Assembly: GCA_012934845.2 (NCBI GenBank)
Contig: WNNJ02000645.1
Coordinates: forward strand, 62,001-126,000
Length of the DNA: 64,000 nt
Direction of reading: 5' to 3'
Source: Pomphorhynchus laevis
Lineage: Eukaryota; Acanthocephala; Palaeacanthocephala; Echinorhynchida; Pomphorhynchidae
The notes beneath the pieces were generated by a model. The model searched no databases, had not been told where the DNA came from, and was given only the letters and a program-made list of their open reading frames with translations. Position 1 is the stretch's first letter. The number at the start of each line of letters is the position of its first letter. This document shows, piece after piece, positions 21,697 to 31,929 of this stretch. The position numbers were made by a program, and so were the translations under genes.

Positions 21697-24010
21697 TTAT
21701 ATTGAAGAAGTGATACCGGACCCCATCTGTTGACCCCAACGTGACAGTTTTCTACTGATCACCTCAGGGTAATTTAAACACCTAAGGACCCAATCAGAGC
21801 GCACAATGGTCGGAAGCTTCGACATGAGAAGCTTGCGAAATCTTATTATTTGCTCTGGAGAACGTCCTCTTGAAAAGAATACTAACCCGAGATTGCACAG
21901 GTGCAGCAAAGGTGCCCCTAAGCCCTTCCTCTTAATAACATACGTTGGGTCTGTATCAAAGCTTTCCTAGCTCTCTCTATGGCACTCCTAGTGGTATGTA
22001 GGGCACTCAGTTGGATCCGGCAGTTCAATCAAACGTAATGGTAAACCCCAGGTTTGCTACTCGATGTGTAAAGACTGGAAGGGGTTGATAGCTGCGTAGA
22101 ATTAGTCCGATAGCTGCGTAGAATATTTCCTCAGCAGTGCATCAAAGTGGAATTTTATCCTCAGTAGTCTATCTCCCTCCAGCTGCCAACGGAGTAGGTC
22201 ATGTTATGTGGACAGTTGTTGGCTGTACTGCTCAATACAGAAGGACTTTAACAGTCACTTCTAATGTAGCAGTAAAATGTTTACGAGAGGATTGGCTTAT
22301 GTACAATTACAGAATAAGGACGTTGGTTTATGTATTAGACATTCGTTTCTGGCTCTACGAATTGCTGCCTTAATCCAAAAGCAAGTTCTGTTGTTAAAGT
22401 CACCAAGTAACATGTTATAAACGCTACCTACTATCCAATTCAGGAGATCCCGATTCTTGTGAATCTCTCCTGGTTCAATGAAGATATTAGCTATGCTAAT
22501 GTGTTTACTGACCTTACAGAGTGTAATAGTTAAACAAGATAGGGCTGGACAAGAGTAATTTATTAAAAGAGGGACCCTAAATGGCTCTTAACTAGCGTCT
22601 AGATGAGATATAGTAAGGCATGGTTATATACGGAGTATAGTGGGAAGTTATATGTATTGGCATAAATCGAGTAATGTTCTGAGGTGACTGGATCGATTTA
22701 GTCTCCTAAAGAACACTTACTTCTGCATCTCGACAAGATAAAATACGAAGAGCATATACCCCGTCCGAATTATACTGAAGAATGTTCATTGAAAACGGAT
22801 CTTGACTACTTCCCATTGCATTCCCCAACTGGGAGTGGGCCAACTAGTTACCCCCGGCTGCAAGAACATTAATTCTCCGAAAGGTAGAGCATGATGATGC
22901 CCTATCCTCTGCGGTTAGGGCATCATCATCTTCCTTGGTGATGTTATTAGAATTCGTTGTCAACTTGCCGTTCTTCTGTGCTAGCTTTAATTTTTTGCAG
23001 AATTCCGAGAGAATTTCCTTTTTTGTCTTCTAGGAGATAGAAGTAAACACCGTCTGAAAAAAATTGTCTTTAAAATATGTTTATGATGTTATAGCTTCAT
23101 TGCATTCATGAACTAAATAAATTTCCTTCTGAAGGATTTAAAATCTACAACAAAAACGAAATTCTTTAGAGTACTCTGAGAGTCACGCGCGAATGCGTTC
23201 GGTGCCGGGTTAGACTTGATAGAGTGTATTTTATGGTATTCTAGAAAGTAACGGAACTTCTTGGAGTAAACAGGATGACTAACCCAGCAATTTACACAAG
23301 TGTGAGGAGAATTGTCTGTAGAGCAGCAGGCGTCATACACATGTTTAGTACAGGTAAAACACCACCGCCAAAAATGCACACACCGGTGACATTTTTGGAA
23401 GTGTTGAAATGTGCAGTCATTCGACGACATATGAACAAATTTTAGATTGTTACCTAGGAATAGGTTGAACGAGCTTTATCTAATAACAATGCTAGTAAGT
23501 ATATATGGTTGCTAGCTCATTGTCCGCAAAGGCAATACCGAACCTACTAGGAAATGTTCTGACAGTTGTGTAAAATATTCGTCTATGGTACAGTTCCACG
23601 AATGACTTAAGCAGTAGCTTATAATATTCATCCACTTTTTGTGGGGAGGTTATTGAAATTTCGACCAAGTTTAGAAGCTTCTTGATCGGATGAAGTTTAT
23701 TTTGATCGCAATTAGAATCACTAACCTATGAGAGGATATAATTGATAATTGTTGAGTCACTTATAATTGTAGAGTCACTTATAATTGTAGAGAACTCTCT
23801 TGGGGATATGGAATCATCGTTGTTTGTACTACGGAAGTGCGTAGACATGGCCCTTATGTCTGTAAAATAATGCAAATTTACTAGAAATGGAAAATCGTTC
23901 GAAGTTCCGATCTTACCCGTAACTGCTATAGGTGAAATAACAAATTTATTGGACGTAACTGTCTGTCTCATAGATTGTAAACAGCCTAATGGTAATTAGG
24001 CACGGAATAA
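21697..24010 (-). mobile_element. LINE-A copy 4, internally deleted
   Basis: Minus strand: the ORF2 C-terminus (LGLVFFSRGRSPEQIIRFRK) at 21909-21697, endonuclease traces at about 22820-22150, and ORF1 with a run of Cys/His residues (CHRCVHFWRWCFTCTKH, then CVNCWVSHPVYSKK) at 23430-23113, continuing to about 24000. Nearly the whole RT is missing between 21909 and 22137; a 20-base direct repeat (gatagctgcgtagaat) marks that junction, at 22087 and 22110. Old, many breaks. Confidence 0.75.
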
Positions 24011-24045
24011 AGAATTTTTATTTTGACATTGGTAATAAATTAGCG

Positions 24046-24391
24046 ATCAAAAATAAGAGTATCACACTAAGAGTGACAATTGTAACTAAAAAAATCACAT
24101 CATTCAATATCGATAGAAAATTGATATAAATTGAAAATTTGTTTGTTATGAAGGTGATATGCATTCTCTCAATCATTGGACATTACACTCATATTACTTT
24201 TTGTATATCTTTTTATTAATCAAAAATAAGAGTATCACACTAAGAGTGACAATTGTAACTAAAAAAATCACATCATTCAATATCGATAGAAAATTGATAT
24301 AAATTGAAAATTTGTTTGTTATGAAGGTGATATGCATTCTCTCAATCATTGGACATTACACTCATATTACTTTTTGTATATCTCTTTATTA
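24046..24391. repeat. 173-bp recent tandem duplication
   Basis: Positions 24046-24218 and 24219-24391 are nearly identical (one difference noticed, ttttt against tcttt near the end), with a period of exactly 173. It ends 23 bases before the ATG of the LRR gene's first exon, so it doubles the sequence that should hold that gene's proximal promoter or 5' UTR. Confidence 0.9.
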
Positions 24392-24414
24392 ATGTCTATT
24401 GTTTTATATAATAG

Positions 24415-24539
24415 ATGAACGCAATCTACTTTTTAAATATATGCATTACATACTTGGTGATTGTAAAGACTGAATCTGTATTTGACTTGAGTAAAAGATA
24501 CTTGAAAGATTGGAAATATGTGGAATGCACGGATATGGT
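24415..24539 (+). CDS. LRR gene exon 1: signal peptide
   Basis: ATG at 24415 opens MNAIYFLNICITYLVIVKTE, a short polar start, a hydrophobic core and a small/polar end, which is a good secretory signal. SVFDLSKRYLKDWKYVEC then leads to a consensus donor (GT|gtaagt at 24540). The exon ends after two bases of a codon (phase 2), like all the later exons. The start is chosen because it is the only ATG giving a signal peptide and because TAG precedes it closely. The link to the downstream exons is inferred from matching phase, strand and the Cys spacing into exon 2. Confidence 0.6.
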
Positions 24540-24580
24540 GTAAGTATTTTTCATGATATTAAAAATGTTATTGATATAAC

Positions 24581-24690
24581 ATCAGCTTGCTCTAAATTGT
24601 CGTTCTTTATGAAAAATAACAACTGAAAAAAACCACAAAGGCAAAACGTTGTGAAATATAGAAATCTATTTTTCTCTCAATTTGAAATAT
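24581..24690 (+). mobile_element. solo PLE tail fragment
   Basis: About 95 bases nearly identical to 6950-7045 (gctctaaattgtcgttcttt, then gcaaaacgttgtgaaatata). A solitary terminal piece of the PLE at 4767-7065, lying in the first intron of the LRR gene model. Confidence 0.6.
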
Positions 24691-24884
24691 AGTTTGTTGA
24701 CTCATTACGAATCCTTTTTATGTAAAGTCAACCTTCATAAGGACATTGTATTTATATTTTCAACAGATAAAATTCCACAATAAGTAAAATCAAAATATGA
24801 GCTTTTATATTTTTTAATAAAACATTTAAAAGCTCATCTTTTGATTTTGCATATCGTGGTATTTTATCTATTGAAAAAATACAT

Positions 24885-25121
24885 ATACTAAATTATCGTA
24901 ACAATAACCAAACAAAGATCAGAGACAAATTGCTTACTTCGACAACGTTTCGATCCTCACTAGGATCTTTATTATGCCAAATTGTTGTGTATTTAAGCTC
25001 TTACCTTTTTGAGCTTAAGCACACAATAATTTGACTGGATAAAGCTCCTAGTGAGGATCGAAACTTGTCGAAATAAACAATTTGTCTCTGGTCTTTGGTT
25101 ACTGTTAAGATAATTTAGTAT
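24885..25121. repeat. fold-back inverted repeat, 116-bp arms
   Basis: Arms 24885-25000 and 25011-25121 pair almost throughout around a 10-base loop (ttacctttt plus t). Each arm contains cctagtgaggatcgaaac, that is a TCCT/AGGA stem followed by GAAAC and then TTGTCGAA. This looks like two hammerhead-like units joined head to head. No coding sequence. Confidence 0.75.
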
Positions 25122-25633
25122 TTGAAAGTATCCTATATGGATCCCAGTCCGCTATATATAAGAGAGAAGGAGATAGGTGTAATAGAAAGTCGGGGATTCA
25201 TATAAGATACTCGCTATTATCAGTAAAATCGGTTTTATCTCTTTTTTTAATTTTTACGGTAAAAAATAATTTTAAAATCGAATTTACGCTACAATTCAAT
25301 ATCATGAGGTAAGCTAATTTTCACATTTTTAAAATTTATTAATATTTTTAATTCTAGTAGACAAACAATCTCTTTATACAACTTTCATTTTTACATTATT
25401 AATCGACTTTAAGAAATAGAAATAAGAAAAATCAAGTTCCTAATCCGGAAGAATTTACCATATCTATCGATGTAATGTTAACCTGTGAATTAACACGGTT
25501 TCAACACCGTTCAGATGTAAAATAACAAAATTTATGGGCTTAACTGTGAACATTTGCCTGATCTATATATCAACCTCTTAGTGTTTCATTTAAAAATAAG
25601 TATATTTTTAGAAGGTATCGCATTTCTTCGTAG

Positions 25634-25747
25634 AAGTTGTGAAACAAATGTTCGTTTTTACGTAGAATACGACAGTATAAATAAATTAAAAGTTTTGTCC
25701 GAGATAAATATAATCAATATCTACTATGACGAACGCTTGTTGAAAAT
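25634..25747 (+). CDS. LRR gene exon 2: cysteine-bearing N-terminal cap
   Basis: 114 nt, acceptor after the tract cgcatttcttcgtag, donor AT|gtaatt. Reads SCETNVRFYVEYDSINKLKV, then LSEINIINIYYDERLLKM. With exon 1 it gives Cys-x6-Cys just before the repeats, as in LRR N-terminal caps, and the second half has LRR-like spacing of Leu and Ile. The junction codon with exon 1 is GTA (Val). An upstream extension in the same frame exists (from 25554) but lacks a better splice site. Confidence 0.5.
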
Positions 25748-25992
25748 GTAATTTGTCAATTGCATTATTCCCAACCATCAAAGATTGGATGTATAATGTA
25801 GTGCATTTGAGATTTGAGAGCAATTAACAAATGCAAAAATCACATCAGCATTATCGAATGTTCTGCTTATTCTGTGAATTTTTTAACTTCTACATGAGAA
25901 AATAATTTTTAAAAAGGTTTTAACATAAATATTATAATAGAATAGTTTTGCTAAAACTTTAAAAAATTTCATAATAACTTTTTGTTTTAGTA

Positions 25993-26067
25993 TGGAATCT
26001 TATGTAAACATTAAGATATCCGATATGTTTCTAAATGATCTGCAAAACAGATTACCTTCAAATAGGT
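25993..26067 (+). CDS. LRR gene exon 3
   Basis: 75 nt after a strong tttttgttttag acceptor. Reads MESYVNIKISDMFLNDLQNR then LPSNR. The donor AG|gttggt is weak; the frame would otherwise run 19 more codons into a stop. LRR character is faint (I-x-I-x-x-x-F-L-x-x-L). The next recognised exon is 11.7 kb away, across the LINE cluster. Confidence 0.4.
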
Positions 26068-26253
26068 TGGTGATTACACATATTAATAGCGGTATTTCAC
26101 AACTTCATAATTTAGTACAATAATGCACCATAAACAGAATGATATAACAAAAATTTTCGTTATAAACGCCGAGATACATGACATCATGTGAGTAATGTTT
26201 TGAGATTCTTGTTTAATTTTAAATAGTTGATAACGATCAATTTATTGATAAAG

Positions 26254-26443
26254 AATTATTTTAGCTAGATCAAAGAAAGAAGGAAAATCTTATTTGATAT
26301 TTCACTAAACTCTCTTAGCATCTTCAGAAAATTACAATCAATTGTAATTTTTAATTTATTGTAATTTTCTGAAGATGCTAACAGATGTTAGCGAAATATC
26401 AAATAAAATTTTACTTCTTTCTTTGATTCAGCTTCAATAATTT
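26254..26443. repeat. fold-back inverted repeat
   Basis: Arms of about 85-90 bp (left aagaattattttagctagat..., right its approximate complement ending gattcagcttcaataatt). Same family as 40308-40468 and, more distantly, 38785-38945: all share tatttgatatt/tttgatattt and a GAAATATC block followed by the caaagaaagaag region. The centre is a second small palindrome (attacaatcaattgtaat). Confidence 0.65.
26369..26396 (+). ncRNA. hammerhead-like core motif
   Basis: CTGAAGA, unpaired T, GCTAAC / AGAT / GTTAGC (6 pairs), then GAAA. The copy at 40396-40415 has GCAAGC / AGAA / GTTTGC instead, so both stem strands changed together while staying paired, which favours a selected RNA fold at some point in the family's history. 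Confidence 0.45.
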
Positions 26444-26479
26444 TTTATTCTTGTTAAAAGTCAATTTATTAAAAATTGT

Positions 26480-27160
26480 GAAACCTCCTTCCAAGCAGCG
26501 TATCTTCCTCAAGCCACCAGCAAATAAGGTCATGAGAGGTGGTCAGTTGTCAACGCGACTGCTCGGTACAGACGGAATTTAACGACCACGTCCTATGAAG
26601 CAGTGAAATATCGAGGAAAGAGTTTGTTGTAGCGCAATGAAAAGTATGAGTCGGTGGTTTGTGTAGAAGATAATCGTTCCTGGCTCTGCGGAGCGCTGCA
26701 TTAATTCAATGGCCAGTTCTATCGTTGAAGTCACCTGGTAACATATCGTAACCGTTACCTAAAATTCGGTCTAGGAGGTCACGATTCTTGCGAACCTCAC
26801 CTGGCCGGATGTAGACATTGGCTATGCTAGTGCGTTTACCGTTTTTACAGAGTGATATAGCTAAACAAGACATGGCTTGATAAGAATAGTTCAGTAAGAC
26901 GGAAGATCTTAAGGAGCTCGTAACTATGATTAAAGACCTTGAGATAAAAAGGAGTGAGGAGGAGTTATGTACGGATTATAGTGGGTGTAGATGTGCTTAG
27001 AGATAAATCGAGTAATGTTCTGTGAAAGCCGGATAGACCGCGTTTCCTGAAGGGCTATAACATTTGCATCTCTACCTGATAGAAGCTTAAGAGATGAAAC
27101 ACCTCCGGAATTCCACTGGAAGATATTCAGTAAAAAAGACTCACGAGTACCGCCCATTGC
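26480..27160 (-). mobile_element. LINE-A copy 5, endonuclease fragment
   Basis: Minus-strand ORF2 5' part: SFLLNIFQWNSGGVSSLKLL (27157 onward), LQETRSIRLSQNITRF, then the endonuclease middle and the SSH-type end near 26530. No RT. It meets copy 6 nose to nose at about 27160-27240; both contain the endonuclease, so this is two insertions rather than one element with an inverted 5' end. Confidence 0.75.
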
Positions 27161-27239
27161 GAAGAAGAGTGCTTAGAAGTTCGACTAGAATCTCTAAGGT
27201 TCTAGTCTGCACTTCCAGCCTCAGCTGCACTTTCAGCCT

Positions 27240-29560
27240 CAAAAAAGGGGCTTCAGCTCATCCCATCAATCCTATCAAGATCAGAAAACTGCTGAAATCT
27301 AATAAGCACCGGGGAAATAAAGATGCTGCCCAGGGGCAAGTGCCTACCCTGGATAGGGCTAGTGGTAGGAAAGTAAACCTTCTGCACCTAGCACTGTCTA
27401 GTTCGACAATCTCCCATAAAACTAATCTTTAGCAATGCAGAGTACTCGTGAGCCTTTTTCACTAAATATCCTTCAGTGGAATTCGGGAGGTGCTTCTGCC
27501 CTTAGACTTCTATCTGGTAGAGATGCAGATGTATAGTCCTTCAGGAGACGCATTCTATCCGTCTCACCCTGAACATTACTCGATTTATCCCAAAGCATAT
27601 ATATTCCCACTATTCTCTTTACATAATCCCACCTCACTCATCTTCATATCAAGGACTCTTGGCATTAGTTAAGTGCTCCTTAAGGTCCTCCCTCCTTTAA
27701 AACTTTTCATGTCCCGCCATGTCTTGTTTGGTAGTTTCACTCTGTAAGAACAGTAAACGACTCAGTATAGCCAATATCTACATCCGTCCAGGGGAGATTC
27801 ACAAGAACCGTGACCTCCTGGATAGTATTAGTGACAGAGGCTATGACATGATACTTGGGGCTTCAACGACAGGTCGTCGAATCAACGCAGCACTTCACAG
27901 AGCTAGAAACGGTTATCTTATTCACAAACCACCGTCCCCTACCTTTCATTGCAAATCAACAAATTCTATCCTTGATATTTTACTGCTTCACTCGAGGTGG
28001 TTGCTTAAACCCCTCTGCACGGAGCAGTTGCACCAGCAGTTGTCCACCTCGCATGACCTAATTTGTTAGAGGATTGAGGAGGATACGTTGCTTCGAAGGA
28101 GGTTTCACTCAATCCAATCAGAGTGGCTTTCTTTCAAGCGGCTATCCAACTCTTTCCCAGAATTTGTAAGGATAGTCTTACCGAATTTAATATTTACCTC
28201 TCTTCGCAAGCTACCGCGATTCTATCGACTACCTATAAAGGTCGTATATACAATCCCACTCCGACAAAACTCAAGGTCCTAGCGAAATTGCTTAACCTCC
28301 CTAATCTCTCTGCTTCAGCCAGACAAGCCTTCTCGGATAAATACTGGAGTACTAGATATAGGTTCCAGCTAAGTAGGGGTAGGACGAGTATTGCTCGCCT
28401 TAACCCTTCTCAGTATTCCTTCTGGAAGATTTTCAAGAAAGAGAAGTTTGTTTGTTGGAAGGATATGGCATTGGGTTGGATCGGCAATGTAGGCCTTGAA
28501 AAAGTTTTAGAGGAGTCACTAGCTTTACATAACTATGGAGCCACTCAATCACCTCAGCCAATCCCGCCTTTGGGTAACTTCAGGAGTAAGGATTTATCTG
28601 TTACAGGTATTCTTAACTCCTGGGGTCTACTCCCGGGCACCTCTAAATCCGTCGCCCCTTGTTTCTTCTCGTGTCTGTCAGCTTTTGACAGCTGATCAGA
28701 GAAGAGAGGTGGCTGTCCCAATGCTTTTAGCCTCCCCATCCGATGTAGCAGGCATCAATGTTTGAGCGCGTTCTTATTCCCAAGAAAAAAATACTGCTCA
28801 TGCCCTAATAATATGCGACCTATTTCGATTCAAAATTCTCTCGTGTCGATTTACGAAAAAGCGCTTGCACGTAAAATCCGGGATTATTTAATGAGATGTA
28901 ATCTGATCCGCCCAGGTTTTCATGGGTTCGTCAAAGGTCGCTCGGTTCATTCAGCAGTTGGTGAGGTGGCGCAGTATTGTCGGGATAATAGCCATCGCCT
29001 AGTTGTGCCTTTTTTCCTTGACTTTTCTGCTGCATTTGTCGCATCTCCATTCTTTTCGTGATCTCTTATCTCAGGTCGCTTGAGTTGCTTGCGGGAATTG
29101 TGAACAGGGTGGAGATCCTGCTATACACCCAGCGATTTGACTATGAAGACGACCCTGATGCGCGTCAGTTCCACCCTATTACGGGTGTGCCTCAAGATTC
29201 ACTACTTTCTTATATCTTATTTTTTTCTGCTTCCATTAACCTCTTTCAAATATTTAAACGTGAGCAACGTCTAGTGGTGTACGCTGATGACACCACAGCA
29301 CTGTTCTCTGAACACAGGTGTATAGACGTAGTCTCTGACATCAGCCGTTTATTTTCAAGATTAAAATACCAGCTTATACCATCCAAACTTATTCTAAACT
29401 CCGCGAAATCGCAGATGGTTGTCTTACATGGTAACCCTGCAACAAAGCAAAACGTTAAGAGATTAGTACTCTCTGCGCTCTCCTCCATATTTGCATCTTA
29501 ACCACTTCCCACTTTCACAAGTCAAGTACGATACCTGGGGTTCACCGTTACGGTGAACTG
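27240..29560 (+). mobile_element. LINE-A copy 6, plus strand
   Basis: ORF1 C-terminus (KKGASAHPINPIKIRKLL) from 27244; ORF2 start at 27436; endonuclease with AMSCLVVSL-type block and IRPGEIHKNRDLLDSI (27719-28069); linker 28123-28695; RT 28762-29501 with RPISIQNSLVSIYEKAL, FFLDFSAAF, GVPQDSLLSYILF (weakened motif B) and LVVYADDTTALFS. At the site of the copy-3 TAG this copy reads RREVAV. Several frameshifts and stops. Truncated at about 29570 just after FTVTVNW, before the ORF2 C-terminus. Confidence 0.85.
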
Positions 29561-29570
29561 GTCGTCTCAC

Positions 29571-30660
29571 CAGAGTGAGACGCTCACCGCATCCTCGGAA
29601 CCAGCGGAAGAAAAGTCATTCTTTCCGCCTCCCGTTTCAAAAGGCAGGGACATTTGCACACGGGCTATGTCTTCATTTTTCTGAAAGCGTTCGGAATTAA
29701 CGACAGCCCAAATTGAGTCTTTCTTGGCAAATTTCATAGCTTGCCAAGGAAACCAGCTCTTTTATTTGAACCTTAAGTTTACGTTTATTTTTGGTTTTGG
29801 TAGGAGTGTAAGTGTTCGCCAAAGAAGGGTGTTTAGAGGTTCGACTAGATTGGATACCATATTACTAACCAGGTTCTCCATAAGATCCAGAGAAGCCTGG
29901 ATTTTATTGTCAACATACTTAAAAATTTCTTCGGCCGCCATCCTGATACCTTTGGCCTGATCAGTATCAGATGATTCACAAACCTTGACAAAACTTCTAG
30001 GTTCAACTGTTTAAACTTTGTCTATTTTGATATGCTTTGAAGAATTCACATTTTCGAAACCACGTAGGGTGGTCTGTTTTGCAATTGGTACATAGTGGTT
30101 TTAATTGACACTTCAAATGACTGCTGTATGAACCACAAACCCAGCAAGTAGGTGGGAGGTCACAACCCGAAGCGCAATGTCCTCACTGGTGGCAAGTATT
30201 GCAGTGGGTATGTTAGCGAATCTGAGTCAAGTAAAGTGAATTTCAGGTTGTTTCCCATGAAGGGGTTGCATTTAGAGTTAACAAGCCGCATTGCATAATC
30301 AACAGATGTCTGACAAAAGGCAACCGGAATTGGATGCCCTTTCTTTCCATTGATAAATCTTAGGTGAGCAATATTATATTCCTTTACTAAGGAGGACATA
30401 TCATCCTTTGACAAAAATGTCGGAATATTATTGACTTTGACTGATGCTTGTATCGGTCTAAAGAAAACCTCCACCAGATCTGAGTAATTGCTTTTAAAGA
30501 AATCGATATATGTCTGAGCAATATCAGCCGAACAAAAAGAGATTTTAATCTCCGTCTCGTAGTATTTTATGACGTTAAATATTATTATGTTTCTGTGATG
30601 TACCGCAAAGTTCCGGATTTAAGTATTGAATAAGTTGCTCCTATCAATAAGAGTAAGCAG
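29571..30660 (-). mobile_element. LINE-A copy 7, ORF1 only
   Basis: Minus strand: EVFFRPIQASVKVNNIPTFL and HPIPVAFCQTSVDYAMRLVN, NPFMGNNLKF (30474-30160) align with ORF1 of copy 3 (LTFRPILASLKVTNLPC, PIPVGFCSAPVDTA, NPFMGFNIRF). The zinc-knuckle region follows at about 30190-30060 out of frame, and a Lys-rich C-terminal part lies at 29840-29740. No ORF2. Confidence 0.7.
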
Positions 30661-31380
30661 CTTATTGCACACCAAATTGAATGTTTAGGAACTGAGGGAA
30701 GTTCATTTTGATCAATTGGTGAGTTGGAACACAAATTAGCACTTACCTCAATCCATGAGTAGAGGAAATACCTGATTGAGAATAAGTTGTCAAAAAACTG
30801 GATACTTGCAAGTAATTTCCTTCATTTTTTGTCATGATGATTTCAAAATATTTTGATCAACCGAACTGACATGTATGTCGGAACGTTGTTGATATTCAAG
30901 GTTACTTATATAGGCTTGTATAAGATATTATCACGCCTTAAATTGATTTATTGAAATGGTCCAAGTAATCACGCGCAAGTTCATGTGCAAAATGACATCC
31001 TAACCTCTGCCTCATAATATTTTATTAAATGAAAAATAACTATCTCTTTGAAACGTGCAGAGAATCCCTAAGGAAGATGTTAAAAACGTTGTTCCTTTGT
31101 ATAAGTTCCGTAAATTTAACACAAATAGTGTTTGTCAGTTTAGGTCCAGGGAGAAGTTCCCCATGCTCAACGATAGATAAAGTAGACAACAAACCACTTA
31201 CGTTGTCTGCAATAAGACCATTTTGCTGCTTTAAGCCAGAATTTGCTTGAGAATTGGCATTTTTTACATATTTGTCAAATCCTTTGATCGTGCGAACTCA
31301 CTTAATTTGCTCATGATTTTGATGCTGGCAACTGGATATAGCTTTGTTCGTTGAGTTGTTTGATCCTACGATGTTTACTA
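30661..31380 (-). mobile_element. LINE-A copy 8, ORF1 fragment
   Basis: A second, more decayed ORF1 5' part: the stretch at 30840-30930 (ttgatattcaaggttactta) repeats the region at 30420-30460 with the same order of signals, followed upstream by sequence like copy 7's 5' end. Fragmentary; limits are approximate. Confidence 0.45.
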
Positions 31381-31384
31381 GAGG

Positions 31385-31570
31385 ACGTATCCGAGAGTAA
31401 TGACTAAGGTTTCTCAAGCTCCTCATCTCGCGATTACCGAGCATAGTCCGCCTCGATTGGACTCTTCTGGGAAGGGGTGAAAGAGCCCGGGTGGTTCAGT
31501 CGGAGAGCGGAGTGTTGGATAGCTAAAGGGTTCAGATCCCGCTGGACATGAGGCCGTGACAATATCGTGA
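31385..31570 (+). mobile_element. LINE-A copy 9, 3' end on plus strand
   Basis: aagagcccgggtggttcagt and ctggacatgaggccgtgaca match the complement of the ORF2 end at 12880-12975. Opposite orientation to its neighbours. Contains box-A-like and box-B-like strings by chance of ORF2 sequence (see rejected items). Confidence 0.75.
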
Positions 31571-31929
31571 AGACTGAACATTTTGATTTTCCTTATCGAT
31601 CTTGAACTGTTGTTTTTCAACTGTCTTTTTTAGTTATTTAGTGGTTGTTAATTTATTTATTTAAGAAATTCCTTATTATTATTCCACGCAATATCATTCA
31701 GCGTCGCTGAGAGTGATTTCCAGGTCTAATCGCAATATCGCAATGTCGTATCATTGAAAGTTGTGTATAAGGAAGCATGGAGTACACAGTAGAGCGTGGT
31801 TTACTGTTAGTATAATGAAAGAATTTACAAATAAATGAAGGTTTTGTTAAAAAAACACAAGCAACATAATGATAAATGTTAATATATAAGTCATTGAGTA
31901 AACCATAACAATTAACCAATTCTTCGTAT
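31571..31929. other. no gene recognised
   Basis: AT-rich spacer between two LINE-A pieces; possibly target DNA plus 3' tail remains. Nothing else seen. Confidence 0.4.

Noticed and set aside
31487-31545. tRNA-like box A (tggttcagtcgg) and box B (ggttcagatcc) strings
   Set aside because: The same sequence is the coding end of LINE-A ORF2 in copies 1, 3 and 10; there is no cloverleaf, and the spacing comes from the GWFSRK...WIG codons.
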